Shown here one piece after another: positions 24,673-32,740 of a stretch of 64,000 nt of DNA. A program made the position numbers and the translations under genes. How positions within the stretch are numbered: the stretch's first letter is position 1; every line of letters starts with the position of its first letter. A model generated the notes under the pieces. That model was not told the origin of the DNA, searched no databases, and was given only the letters and a program-made list of their open reading frames with translations. The DNA is from JADLHS01 sp044225555 (lineage in GTDB: Bacteria > Verrucomicrobiota > Verrucomicrobiia > Limisphaerales > JADLHS01), in NCBI GenBank assembly GCA_044225555.1, contig JBGAIM010000008.1:1-64000 (forward strand). The letters run 5' to 3'.

Positions 24673-24755
24673 TCGCGGCTGCCCGAGGACGTCTTGCAAC
24701 CGGCCACACCTAGCACCAGCACCGCCAGCAACAGCCATGCGCAAAGTTTCTTCAT
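24636..24755 (-). CDS. Very small lipoprotein (39 aa)
   Basis: ATG 24755 to TGA 24636. It has a basic start, a hydrophobic core and lipobox LGVAGC (MKKLCAWLLLAVLVLGVAGC), leaving a 20-residue mature peptide KTSSGSRDYVPGKGWIHND. The signal sequence is convincing for an entericidin-sized lipoprotein. The frame overlaps the 3' end of the DA1-like copy 2 gene antisense by 37 bases, which lowers confidence. Function unknown. Confidence 0.55.
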   Translation of the reverse strand: MKKLCAWLLLAVLVLGVAGCKTSSGSRDYVPGKGWIHND

Positions 24756-24815
24756 GCCTGAACTGTAATCGAGATTGTCGCCGGGGCAAGTGTGGTGCAT
24801 GTTACGCCCAGAGTC

Positions 24816-25379
24816 ATGCCGGAGAAGTTGCAGTATCTCAAAGGCCAGTTGCTGCTGGACAGCGGTGAACTGAGCGGCTCATTCTTCCAACGCACCGTCC
24901 TCCTCATTTGCCAACACGACGCCGAGGGCGCGTTCGGCCTGGTGCTCAATCGGGAGACTGGCAACAAGGCGGGCGAAATGATCGTGGCCGATTTGCCGGA
25001 TACCTTGAAAGAATATCCACTGTTCGTAGGCGGTCCGGTGCAACCGACCGCTCTGAGCTTCTTGCATTCGGACAGTTACATTCCCGATGCCACGGTGCTG
25101 CCCAACCTGAGCCTGGGGCACTCGCTGGATTCACTGGTGGAAATCGGCGAATCGTTTTCCGCGACCAAGAAAGTCCGGCTGTTCGCCGGTTACGCCGGCT
25201 GGAGTCCGGGCCAGTTAGAAGGCGAGATGAAACGCAAGGCTTGGCTGGCGCATCCGGCCTCGCTGGACCTGATCTTCGACACACCGCCCGCGGAACTCTG
25301 GCAGACTGTACTGCAGCGCAAAGGCGGCTGGCGCAACAAACTTCTCGCGCAGTCGCCCGAAGATCTGTCTTGGAACTGA
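24816..25379 (+). CDS. YqgE/AlgH family protein
   Basis: 187 residues from ATG 24816 (MPEKLQYLKGQLL). It has the family pattern LLLDSGELSGSFFQRTVLLICQHD, AFGLVLNRETG, PLFVGGPVQP, and VRLFAGYAGWSPGQLEGEM-x-AWL. YqgE/AlgH proteins are about 185 residues, cytoplasmic, widespread and of unresolved role (AlgH was linked to alginate regulation in Pseudomonas). The gene converges with a methyltransferase gene 12 bases away. Confidence 0.9.
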   Translation: MPEKLQYLKGQLLLDSGELSGSFFQRTVLLICQHDAEGAFGLVLNRETGNKAGEMIVADLPDTLKEYPLFVGGPVQPTALSFLHSDSYIPDATVLPNLSLGHSLDSLVEIGESFSATKKVRLFAGYAGWSPGQLEGEMKRKAWLAHPASLDLIFDTPPAELWQTVLQRKGGWRNKLLAQSPEDLSWN

Positions 25380-25391
25380 GTCGCCGCGCGC

Positions 25392-26234
25392 TCAGGGCGG
25401 GAAACCGATGGCGAGTTTCACCGCTGAATACTCCGGATGAATTTGTCCGTCGCGCGTGCGAATGATCAGCGGCGGCTCCTCCCAGGTCTGACCGCGAAAC
25501 CACTCCGGCAAATCCCCCGCGCGCATCAGGCCGAACAAGCCCACCAAAGGTGGCTCTCCTTCACGAAAAACCACCGGACGTTTACGCACGATCACCAATC
25601 CGGCCTCACGCGCGCCCGCTTCCACCCGCGCGAGTTGGGCCGGCTCCACGGGAAAGACACACGCAAAGAAACCGCCCGAAGCCAAATGTTTGGCCGCGGT
25701 CATGCAGTAGTCCGCCACGGTGCCGCGCAATTCAAACCGGCACGCGAGTTTTTGCGGATGTTCGCTCTTCACGCCGGCGTCGGGTGGAAAGTAAGGCGGA
25801 CTGCCGGTGATCAGATCGAAACGCTCTTCTTCGCGGAGAATGCCCGGCTCACGGAAATCACCCACGCGAATTTCGTAGCGGTCGGTGAGGCCATTGTAGC
25901 TTGCTGACTTTCGCGCGAGTGTGACGCTGTCTGTTTGTGCCTCGATGGTGACAAATCGCGCGCCCGGCAAGCGCCACGCGCAAATCATCCCCACCGTACC
26001 GAGGCCGCTGCCAAGATCGAGCGCCGTGCGCGCCGTCGGACACCAACTCGTGCCATACCAGGCGGTCAAAATATCGTCGGTGGAAAAACGATGACCGTCC
26101 CGCAACTGAAAAAGCCGGAAGTGTCCGCTGATCGCGTCAAGCGTTTCGTGCGGTTCAACGACGAGCGAGTCGCCGAGCCTCGGCGGAATCGGCCCGGGCT
26201 TGGCCCAGCCTTTGAAATGTGTTTCCGGATTCAC
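25392..26234 (-). CDS. TrmN6-like (YfiC) SAM-dependent methyltransferase
   Basis: 280 residues. A Rossmann methyltransferase with motif I ALDLGSGLGTVGM and an acidic loop FVTIEAQ. The catalytic loop is FDLITGSPPYFPP, where family members that methylate adenine N6 usually have NPPY; here Ser replaces Asn. The start LFQLRDGHRFSTDDILTAWY resembles the FRFKQF-FSVDDSLLLAAW entry of the tRNA1(Val) A37 methylases. The substrate is therefore probably tRNA but is not proven. Its ATG overlaps the stop of the phosphoesterase gene by 4 bases. Confidence 0.7.
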   Translation of the reverse strand: MNPETHFKGWAKPGPIPPRLGDSLVVEPHETLDAISGHFRLFQLRDGHRFSTDDILTAWYGTSWCPTARTALDLGSGLGTVGMICAWRLPGARFVTIEAQTDSVTLARKSASYNGLTDRYEIRVGDFREPGILREEERFDLITGSPPYFPPDAGVKSEHPQKLACRFELRGTVADYCMTAAKHLASGGFFACVFPVEPAQLARVEAGAREAGLVIVRKRPVVFREGEPPLVGLFGLMRAGDLPEWFRGQTWEEPPLIIRTRDGQIHPEYSAVKLAIGFPP

Positions 26235-26701
26235 TCGGCGGACAGGGTGATGAACCTAACCTGCATGTCTTTCCCGTCGGCCTCCAGCAAGGCCACGCTG
26301 CGTTCCGCACCGAACTTGGGTTTGCCGGCGTAACCGGGGTTGATGAAGAGCACGCCATCAATCCGTTCGCAAAATTGTTTGTGTGAATGGCCGAACACCA
26401 CGGCGTCCGGTCGCTCCCTCGCAATACGGGTGCGGAGTTCATCCGTGAGCGCGTGCGGCGAGACGATGTGATGCACGAGGAATTTCAATTCGCCGATGCC
26501 AACCGTCTTCGTCAGGGGAAAACACGGCGAAGCATCGTTGTTGCCCAGCACCGCCGTTACGGGGGCGACGGATTCCAATTGAGCGATGAGATAATCCGGC
26601 CCGATGTCGCCCGCGTGCAGGATGTGCTCCACGCCATGGAAGATTCGCATCAGGCGCGGGTCAAGAAATCCGTGTGTGTCCGAGATCAACCCCAGCTTCA
26701 C
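26231..26701 (-). CDS. YfcE-type metallophosphoesterase
   Basis: 156 residues. A calcineurin-like phosphoesterase with all family motifs: GLISDTHG (D7, H9), HAGDIG, LGNNDAS, HHIVSPHAL and FGHSHKQF. YfcE relatives are small dimeric phosphodiesterases (about 155-180 aa) with metal-dependent activity on simple esters; the physiological substrate is unknown. It is coupled by ATGA overlaps both to the membrane protein gene upstream and to the methyltransferase gene downstream, so the three form one minus-strand operon. Confidence 0.9.
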   Translation of the reverse strand: MKLGLISDTHGFLDPRLMRIFHGVEHILHAGDIGPDYLIAQLESVAPVTAVLGNNDASPCFPLTKTVGIGELKFLVHHIVSPHALTDELRTRIARERPDAVVFGHSHKQFCERIDGVLFINPGYAGKPKFGAERSVALLEADGKDMQVRFITLSAE

Positions 26702-27351
26702 GCCTTGCCTTCCTCGGGCTCGGCCTCAGCTTCCGGGGTCGCTTCCGGCTCGCGCACTCCGGCTTCCTTGTCTTGCGGGGATTCGGCGTTCGTAAGTTTC
26801 ATCGCGCCCACAAACAGGCCGGTGAACAGCCCGCCACTAAGCAGCGTGTTGCGGAAGAACTCCCAAGTTTGCGGCCAGCCGCCGGTGCCCTTCGTCAAGG
26901 CTGTCAGCCAGCCGACAAAGTTCTTGGTGTATTCCGGATTCCCAAACGGATTAAACAGCCACGATGCCGTGTTGGTGATGAGATAAAACAGCAACGCGCC
27001 CAAGACTCCGCCGCCGAGCAAGGCTGCAAACGACGATTTTGGTTTGAATCGTTTTCCCAGCCAAATGAGCACGACGTACGCGCCATAATTGCAGACGAGA
27101 TAAATGATTTTGCCCGTCGTCCAGACATCGAAACCAAGGCTCTGGTAATAGAAGTTCAAACCAACATCGGTAACGAGCAGCGTAACCAGCGGCAACCACC
27201 ACGCCATTCCTCCGCTGAAAAACACGCCCGCGCAGAACATCAGCGCATAAACCGCACTGAAATTCTGTGGCAGCAGACCCGGCATCCGCGACAGCGCGAA
27301 CACCAGCATCAGCAGGATGGGCAACACTTTGCCTTTCACAACGCGCATCAT
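26698..27351 (-). CDS. DUF6580-like integral membrane protein
   Basis: 217 residues from ATG 27351. Five to six hydrophobic segments cover residues 5-190, with FSAVYALMFCAGVFFSG, WWLPLVTLLVTDVGLNFYYQ and LLGGGVLGALLFYLITNTASWLFNPFG. The pattern resembles DUF6580 putative transport proteins, distant relatives of ECF-type S components. No soluble domain is present. The C-terminal 25 residues are acidic (EATPEAEAEPEEG). The substrate is unknown. First gene of the operon with the phosphoesterase and methyltransferase; divergent from the pseudouridine synthase gene. Confidence 0.7.
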   Translation of the reverse strand: MMRVVKGKVLPILLMLVFALSRMPGLLPQNFSAVYALMFCAGVFFSGGMAWWLPLVTLLVTDVGLNFYYQSLGFDVWTTGKIIYLVCNYGAYVVLIWLGKRFKPKSSFAALLGGGVLGALLFYLITNTASWLFNPFGNPEYTKNFVGWLTALTKGTGGWPQTWEFFRNTLLSGGLFTGLFVGAMKLTNAESPQDKEAGVREPEATPEAEAEPEEGKA

Positions 27352-27409
27352 ACGCCGCCGCAAAAGAATGACAAGCCGGGCAACTGGCGGTTAAATCACC
27401 GGCACGCGA

Positions 27410-28138
27410 GTGGATAAATTATTCGACATCCTCCACGAAGACGAGGAACTGCTGGTGATCAACAAGCCGGCGGACCTGGTCTGCCATCCGACCAAGGGCG
27501 ATGAGTTTTCCAGTTTGATCAGTCGCGTGCGGCTCCACCTCGGGCCCGACGCGACGCCACGCTTGGTCAACCGGCTTGATCGCGAGACCAGCGGCGTGAC
27601 GGTCGTGGCCAAAACCACCGAGGCCGCGCGCCAACTGGGTCGGATTTGGGAAACGCGCGCGGTTCAGAAGGAATATCTCGCCATCGTCCACGGACACGTC
27701 AGGGAGGAGCTTGGCTTGGTTGATGCGCCGCTGGGCAAGGACGAGCAAAGCCGCGTGGTGATCAAGGATTGTGTGCGAGCTGACGGCTCACCGGCGCAGA
27801 CTGAATTTATTGTTGAGCGGCGATTCAAACACGCGGAAGGAGCATTTTCCTTTTTGCGAGTGTTGCCGCGCACCGGACGCAAGCACCAGATTCGCATCCA
27901 CCTCGCGCACCTCGGCCACCCCATCGTCGGCGATAAACTCTACGGCGGCGACGAGGATCTTTATCTGGCGCTGGTGGAGCGGCGATTAACCGAGGAACAG
28001 AGGGCAAAGCTCATCTTGCCGAACCATGCCCTGCATGCCGCTGCTGTGCGCTTCACCTGGCGAGATGTCCCGGCAGAATTCCGCTGCGATCCTGAACCTT
28101 GGTTCACGGATTTTTGGTCGTCAGGCGAGCTGATTTAG
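27410..28138 (+). CDS. RluA-family pseudouridine synthase
   Basis: 242 residues, GTG start. It isomerises uridine to pseudouridine in structured RNA. Motif II is NRLDRETSGVTVVAK with the catalytic Asp of RLDxxTSG. ILHEDEELLVINKPADLVCHP is motif I, and RTGRKHQIRIHLAHLGHPIVGDKLYG is the family C-terminal motif. No S4 domain precedes it, so it is the short RluA/TruC-like type. The target site (23S rRNA or tRNA) cannot be told from sequence. Confidence 0.9.
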   Translation: MDKLFDILHEDEELLVINKPADLVCHPTKGDEFSSLISRVRLHLGPDATPRLVNRLDRETSGVTVVAKTTEAARQLGRIWETRAVQKEYLAIVHGHVREELGLVDAPLGKDEQSRVVIKDCVRADGSPAQTEFIVERRFKHAEGAFSFLRVLPRTGRKHQIRIHLAHLGHPIVGDKLYGGDEDLYLALVERRLTEEQRAKLILPNHALHAAAVRFTWRDVPAEFRCDPEPWFTDFWSSGELI

Positions 28139-28192
28139 ACGTCAGTAGCTTTCGAGCTTGCTTCCGGCCCGCCCGAAAAGAATCCTTGGCTG

Positions 28193-28573
28193 ATGGAAAA
28201 ACCTGACCAACTCCGCGAACTCTGGCGCATGCAAGACGCCCTGAACAAACGCATCGGCGTCAACACCGATGGCATGAGCCAGGAGGAACAGACGAAATGG
28301 ATTCTCAACTATTGCCGCGCCATGTCGCAGGAAATGGCCGAACTCACCGACAGCGTGCCGTGGAAGTGGTGGGCCAAGTATCAGAAGTTCGACGAGCAGA
28401 ACGCCCGGGTTGAAGTCGTGGACTTGTTTCATTTTCTCATCAGCATGGCGCAAGTGCTCGGCATGAGTGCCGATGACGTGTTCAACGCCTACATCAAGAA
28501 GAACGAGGTAAACTTCAAGCGGCAGGAGAGCGGTTACACCCAGAAAGACGAGCACGACTCCAAGCACATCTGA
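28193..28573 (+). CDS. Dimeric all-alpha dUTP diphosphatase
   Basis: 126 residues. It hydrolyses dUTP (and often dUDP) to dUMP, keeping uracil out of DNA. MazG-superfamily helical motifs are visible: EMAELTDSVPWKWWAKYQ (acidic metal ligands of EExxE/D type) and NARVEVVDLFHFLISMAQ (E-x3-D), then KNEVNFKRQESGYTQKDEHDSKHI, the conserved C-terminal nucleotide-binding tail of dimeric dUTPases. It is unrelated to the trimeric Dut. Length fits the compact form. Confidence 0.85.
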   Translation: MEKPDQLRELWRMQDALNKRIGVNTDGMSQEEQTKWILNYCRAMSQEMAELTDSVPWKWWAKYQKFDEQNARVEVVDLFHFLISMAQVLGMSADDVFNAYIKKNEVNFKRQESGYTQKDEHDSKHI

Positions 28574-28619
28574 GTTTGCAGCGTTGAGGCGCATTTGATC
28601 CGGCAACTTTCCCGTTCGC

Positions 28620-29018
28620 ATGAAACAACCAACGAAAATCAGTGGCAGCATCGAAGTGCTGGGCGACTGCGCTTATTTTCGTCCGGCGGGAAAATTGACG
28701 CTGGAGGAGGCCATCGAGTTGGTGGACCAAACCATCGCCTATGTACACGATCAGCGGATTCCGAAACTGCTTTTCAACGCCAAAGGTTTGATTGGTTTCC
28801 GCTCCCCGTCGCTGCCGGAACGCTATTTTGCGGCTCGGCGCTTTGCCGCCACCGGCCAAAGCCTGGCTCAATTTGCCATGGTCATTCAGGCCGAAATGAT
28901 TGATCCGGAAAAATTCGGCGTGATCGTCGCCCGCAATTCCGGGTTGAACGCCGACGTCTTCGCACAGGAGTCGGAAGCACTGGACTGGTTATCCGCCGGT
29001 GCCGCGAAGAAGAAGTAG
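28620..29018 (+). CDS. STAS/SpoIIAA-like protein
   Basis: 132 residues, no signal peptide. It alternates short strands and helices: VLGDCAYFRPAGKLTLEEAIELVDQTI, KLLFNAKGLIGFRSPSLPERYFAA, FAMVIQAEMIDPEKFGVIVARN, and a final EALDWLSAG. The final EALDWL and the overall spacing are typical of SpoIIAA-like/STAS proteins, but the phosphorylatable Ser position is not clear. A role in a partner-switch or membrane association is a guess. Confidence 0.5.
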   Translation: MKQPTKISGSIEVLGDCAYFRPAGKLTLEEAIELVDQTIAYVHDQRIPKLLFNAKGLIGFRSPSLPERYFAARRFAATGQSLAQFAMVIQAEMIDPEKFGVIVARNSGLNADVFAQESEALDWLSAGAAKKK

Positions 29019-29041
29019 CGGCTGGACGCGCTTCCCTGGCC

Positions 29042-29506
29042 ATGCAACTCGTCCCCGGCCATACTCCAGAGTGCCTGTCCGTCGTGCGCGAGCTTTTCAT
29101 CGAGTATGCCGCCACCCTCGATGTGGATTTGTGCTTTCAGAATTTTGAGCGCGAACTGGCGGAATTGCCGGGCCGGTATGCGCCGCCAACCGGGCGGTTG
29201 ATCCTGGCATTTGAGGGATCTGACCCTGCTGGCTGTGTTGCGCTGCGTGACCTTGGCGACGGCATTTGCGAAATGAAACGGCTCTACGTGCGTCCGCGAT
29301 TTCGTCGTCAGCGGCTTGGGCGGAGGCTTTCCGAGGCGATCATCGCCGGTGCCCGGGAGGCGAACTACAAGTGCATGCGGCTCGACACGCTTGAGTCCAT
29401 GCACGAAGCCATCGCGCTCTATGAATCGCTGGGCTTTCGACGAATCCCGGCGTATTACGACAATCCCAGCGGACTGGCCGTTTACCTGGAATTGAAATTG
29501 GCCTGA
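29042..29506 (+). CDS. GNAT-family N-acetyltransferase
   Basis: 154 residues. A GNAT fold with the acetyl-CoA pyrophosphate loop RPRFRRQRLGRRLSEAII (R/Q-x2-G-x-G/R type) after strand EMKRLYVRP, and a C-terminal LDTLESMHEAIALYESLGFRRIPAYYDNP, the usual ALYESLGF-x-PY motif of small-molecule or peptide acetyltransferases. Substrate unknown. It lies in a loose plus-strand series with the STAS-like gene and hpt. Confidence 0.85.
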   Translation: MQLVPGHTPECLSVVRELFIEYAATLDVDLCFQNFERELAELPGRYAPPTGRLILAFEGSDPAGCVALRDLGDGICEMKRLYVRPRFRRQRLGRRLSEAIIAGAREANYKCMRLDTLESMHEAIALYESLGFRRIPAYYDNPSGLAVYLELKLA

Positions 29507-29548
29507 GAAATTTCTCGGCAACTTCCGCCGAGGCACTACCATCTTCGC

Positions 29549-30139
29549 ATGAGCAAAGCCGTGACCCGACTCGCTCCCGTCAACACACCGGTCCCGCCCC
29601 GCTGGCGCAAGGAAGTCGAACGCATCCTGATCACCGATGCCATGCTCGCGAAGCGGACGGCGTCCTTGGGCCGGGAGATTGAACGCGATTTTCGCAACCG
29701 TGACATGGTCATCGTCTCGTTGCTTACCGGCACGGTGATGTTTCTCGGCGATCTCATCCGGCATCTGTCCCTGCCGCTGCGACTGGATTTCATCGGCGTC
29801 TCCAGTTACGGCAAGGGCACGGAATCCGGGGACCTCGTTTTCACCAAGGAACTGCGCCTCGATGTGCGCGGGCGCGACGTGCTGCTGGTGGACGACATTC
29901 TCGACACGGGCAAGACCATGTGGCGCGTTCTGGAAAAACTCTGCCTGCTCGGGCCGCGCCGCATCCGCACCTGCGTGCTGCTGGACAAACCGTCGCGCCG
30001 CGTGGAGAAGGTGAAGGCGGATTTCGTGGGATTTGAGATTCCAGATGTCTTCGTCGTCGGCTACGGATTGGACTACGCGGAAAAATATCGCAACCTGCCG
30101 TTCGTTGGCGTGCTTAAGCCCGAGATGTATCGGTCGTGA
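29549..30139 (+). CDS. hpt: Hypoxanthine phosphoribosyltransferase
   Basis: 196 residues. It joins hypoxanthine or guanine to PRPP in purine salvage. The PRPP loop is DVLLVDDILDTGKTMW. DMVIVSLLTGTVMFLGDLIRHL carries the flexible-loop entry, VSSYG begins the mobile loop, and KADFVGFEIPDVFVVGYGLDYAEKYRNLPFVGVL is the family C-terminal block with the purine-contacting residues. The first 20 residues are an extra Pro-rich leader. Length is close to the usual 175-185. Confidence 0.93.
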   Translation: MSKAVTRLAPVNTPVPPRWRKEVERILITDAMLAKRTASLGREIERDFRNRDMVIVSLLTGTVMFLGDLIRHLSLPLRLDFIGVSSYGKGTESGDLVFTKELRLDVRGRDVLLVDDILDTGKTMWRVLEKLCLLGPRRIRTCVLLDKPSRRVEKVKADFVGFEIPDVFVVGYGLDYAEKYRNLPFVGVLKPEMYRS

Positions 30140-30172
30140 CGTGTGATGCGTGGCGCGCGAGCTTGGACTTGT

Positions 30173-30418
30173 ATGCAAGTTTCGGTTCAATTTTATTCCT
30201 ATTTCAAGGAACTGACAGGGTGCGCGCAAACCCATGAAACCATTCGCGATGGTTGCACGCTCGGCGAATTGTTCGATGAACTCACGACCAAATTCCCCAA
30301 ACTGGGCGCGATGAGGAAATCAACCTTGATTGCGGTCGGCGTGGATTATCAGCCGCGCGACTACGTGTTGAAGGAAGGCGACGAGGTGTCGCTGTTCCCG
30401 CCGGTGCAAGGTGGTTGA
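30173..30418 (+). CDS. moaD: Molybdopterin synthase sulfur carrier subunit MoaD
   Basis: 81 residues from ATG 30173. A ubiquitin-like fold starting MQVSVQFYSYFKELTGC and ending VSLFPPVQGG. The terminal Gly-Gly is adenylated and thiocarboxylated to carry sulfur into molybdopterin. moaE follows 35 bases downstream, so the two subunits of molybdopterin synthase are co-transcribed. An earlier in-frame start exists but adds 10 non-family residues. Confidence 0.9.
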   Translation: MQVSVQFYSYFKELTGCAQTHETIRDGCTLGELFDELTTKFPKLGAMRKSTLIAVGVDYQPRDYVLKEGDEVSLFPPVQGG

Positions 30419-30453
30419 AGACAGGTTCGGCGCGCGGCGTCCCTAGCCAACGA

Positions 30454-30843
30454 ATGAAACGTCAACTCACCATCACGACCGAGCCGATCAACGAAGCCTC
30501 TTTGCTTGCCGGGCGCACCATATCCGCTGGCATGGGCGCAGTGGTGAACTTTCTGGGCGTCGTGCGCGGTGAGGAGGAGGGCAAATCCATTTCCGCCCTC
30601 GAATACGAGGCGTTTCCGAAAATGGTTGAGCACCAGTTCAGCCTGCTCTTTGACGAAATGGAGAAGCGCTGGCCGGTCGAATCCATCCGACTTGTGCATC
30701 GCATCGGAGTGGTCAAGGTGAACGAGCCATCGCTCTGGGTGGAAGTTGTCGCACCGCATCGGGGCGAAGCTTTCGCCGCTTGCCAGTGGTTGATTGACGA
30801 GATGAAACGCGTCGTGCCCATCTGGAAGAAACCCATCTTGTAG
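30454..30843 (+). CDS. moaE: Molybdopterin synthase catalytic subunit MoaE
   Basis: 129 residues from ATG 30454. The large subunit that transfers sulfur from MoaD to precursor Z. It shows GAVVNFLGVVRGEEEGKSISALEYEAF, RLVHRIGVVKVNEPSLWVEVVAPHRGEAFAACQWLIDEMKRVVPIWKK, with the catalytic Lys residues at the end of the protein. Length is slightly under the E. coli enzyme (150). No other moa genes lie in the window. Confidence 0.93.
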   Translation: MKRQLTITTEPINEASLLAGRTISAGMGAVVNFLGVVRGEEEGKSISALEYEAFPKMVEHQFSLLFDEMEKRWPVESIRLVHRIGVVKVNEPSLWVEVVAPHRGEAFAACQWLIDEMKRVVPIWKKPIL

Positions 30844-30906
30844 CCAAAGTTTGATCTTGGCACTCGCCCCTCGACTCTCGTCCTTCGACTCGCTACTGTC
30901 CGGCCC

Positions 30907-32166
30907 GTGCAACTCAAGCTGGTCAGCTTGCTCGGATTGATCGTCTTCGTTGGCATCGCGTGGGCGATGTCGTCTCATCGCAAACTTTTTCCCTGGCGCA
31001 CCGTTTTGTGGGGACTGGCGCTGCAAATCATCTTCGCCGTGTTGATTCTGAAAACGCCCTGGGGCGCGGCAATTTTCGATTTCACCGGGCGCGCCATCAA
31101 CAAGCTGGTCATGTTCTCGAACGAAGGTTGTCAGTTTGTCTTCGGGCCGCTGGCCGTGGATGACCTGATGCAAAAAACTTTTCCGGGTCGTTCCCTGGTT
31201 TTTGCGATCCTGGTCACCGGCACGATCATCATCGTTTCGGCGCTGTCGTCGCTATTTTATCACTGGGGCATTTTGCAAAAGGTGGTTCATGCCGTCGCGT
31301 GGGTGATGCGCAAAGTCATGCGCACCAGCGGAAGTGAAACGCTCGCGGCGGCGGCGAACATTTTCATGGGCCAGACCGAGGCGCCGCTGGTCATCAAACC
31401 CTACGTTTCTAAAATGACGCGCAGCGAATTGATGTGCCTCATGACGGGTGGCATGGCGACGATTGCGGGTGGCGTGGCGGCGGTTTATGTGAAGATGGGC
31501 ATGGATGCGGGACACAAGGACATCGCCGGTCACCTGCTTACGGCGTCCGTGTTGAGCGCGCCGGCGGCGTTGTTGATTTCCAAAGTGATGCTGCCGGAAA
31601 CCGAGCCCAGTGAAACCGCCGCCAGCGCGCCCGCCGACGTGCCACGCACCACGGCCAACAGTATTGACGCGCTCTGTCGCGGTGCGGGCGATGGCATGGC
31701 CCTGGCGATCAATGTCATCGCCATGCTCATCGCCTTCATCGCCGTCGTCGCGCTGGCCAACTATCTCGTTACTTTTCCGCAAACCCGGCTCGGGGTTGAG
31801 CACCCCGTGACGCTGCAAACCTTTTTTGGCTGGGTGAACGCGCCGTTTGCCTGGCTCATGGGCGTGCCCGGGAAAGATTGCCTGGCCATCGGTGGAATTC
31901 TTGGCGAGCGTATCGTGCTCAACGAATTCATCGGCTACCTCTCGCTGACCAGCTCCAAAACCGTGGTGGACGAACGCAGCTTTGTGCTGGCGACCTACGC
32001 CCTTTGTGGCTTCGCGAATTTTTCGAGCATCGCGATTCAGGTTGGCGGCATCGGCTCCCTCGCACCCGAGCGCCGTGGTGACATGGCGAAACTCGGCGTG
32101 CGCGCAATGATTGGTGGACTGCTCGCGAGTTATCTCACGGCAACGATTGCCGGGATTTTGATTTAG
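30907..32166 (+). CDS. CNT-family (NupC) nucleoside transporter
   Basis: 419 residues, GTG start. A concentrative nucleoside permease of the inner membrane with about ten hydrophobic segments. Family blocks are WRTVLWGLALQIIFAVLILKTPWG, AANIFMGQTEAPLVIKPY (substrate-site GQTEAP), MATIAGGVAAVY and LTSSKTVVDERSFVLATYALCGFANFSSIAIQVGGIG. It couples nucleoside uptake to a Na or H gradient, which fits the nearby salvage gene hpt. A short Ala/Pro/Thr-rich polar loop lies near residues 232-250. Confidence 0.9.
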   Translation: MQLKLVSLLGLIVFVGIAWAMSSHRKLFPWRTVLWGLALQIIFAVLILKTPWGAAIFDFTGRAINKLVMFSNEGCQFVFGPLAVDDLMQKTFPGRSLVFAILVTGTIIIVSALSSLFYHWGILQKVVHAVAWVMRKVMRTSGSETLAAAANIFMGQTEAPLVIKPYVSKMTRSELMCLMTGGMATIAGGVAAVYVKMGMDAGHKDIAGHLLTASVLSAPAALLISKVMLPETEPSETAASAPADVPRTTANSIDALCRGAGDGMALAINVIAMLIAFIAVVALANYLVTFPQTRLGVEHPVTLQTFFGWVNAPFAWLMGVPGKDCLAIGGILGERIVLNEFIGYLSLTSSKTVVDERSFVLATYALCGFANFSSIAIQVGGIGSLAPERRGDMAKLGVRAMIGGLLASYLTATIAGILI

Positions 32167-32170
32167 GCCT

Positions 32171-32300
32171 GGTAGAAATCGTCGCGCCGCGACGATTAGC
32201 GCCGCGTGCAGCGGCGCAGGGATGGAGTAATCAACGTGCCCATTGATCTGGTTCCGACGCTGGCACGCGGCGGAGTGGTCGCAGCGCAACCACTGCTACC
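32171..32300. repeat. Multi-hairpin element with GGTAG ends (downstream of the nucleoside transporter)
   Basis: GGTAG at 32171-32175 and CTACC at 32296-32300 bracket three palindromes: 32177-32197 (10-bp perfect arms AATCGTCGCG), 32199-32217 (identical to the one at 478-496) and 32274-32294 (9-bp arms, one mismatch, loop agc). It occupies most of the gap before the RbsD-like gene. Confidence 0.7.
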
Positions 32301-32347
32301 ATAGTTTTCCGATTGAGCCCGCCCACGTTCGCAGCTACAACACCACC

Positions 32348-32737
32348 ATGCTCAAGACCGGCATTCTCAATCCGCACGTTTTGAATCTGCTCGCCCGCGT
32401 GCGCCACACCAACACGCTTGTCATTGCCGACCGCGGCTTTCCCTTCTGGCCGCAGATTGAAACGGTGGACATTTCGCTGGTGGATGACGTGCCGACGGTG
32501 TTGCAGGTGCTGCAAGCGGTACGCGCCCATTGCGTCATCGGCAAGGCGTGGATGGCGAAGGAATTTCTCAAGACCAACGACGTTCGCACGCAGGCGTCAT
32601 TCGCCACCGCCTTGAAAGGCGTAGAATTTACCCGCGAAGCCCATGTGGAATTCAAGAAGCGCGTGCCCAACGCCATCGGCCTCATCCGCACCGGCGACAC
32701 GACGCAGTATGCGAATGTGATTCTGGAATCCGCGTGA
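32348..32737 (+). CDS. RbsD/FucU family sugar-binding protein
   Basis: 129 residues from ATG 32348 (MLKTGILNPHVLNLLARVRHTNTLVIADRGFP). The first 30 residues follow the RbsD/FucU pattern: GILNP, then a His and IAD-x-G-x-P around the sugar site. Family members are decameric mutarotases acting on ribose or fucose. The C-terminal NAIGLIRTGDTTQYANVILES matches the conserved IRTGE-x-YANVIL end. No sugar transporter or kinase is adjacent, so the substrate is open. A longer frame upstream lies in the hairpin element and was not used. Confidence 0.82.
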   Translation: MLKTGILNPHVLNLLARVRHTNTLVIADRGFPFWPQIETVDISLVDDVPTVLQVLQAVRAHCVIGKAWMAKEFLKTNDVRTQASFATALKGVEFTREAHVEFKKRVPNAIGLIRTGDTTQYANVILESA

Positions 32738-32740
32738 AGT

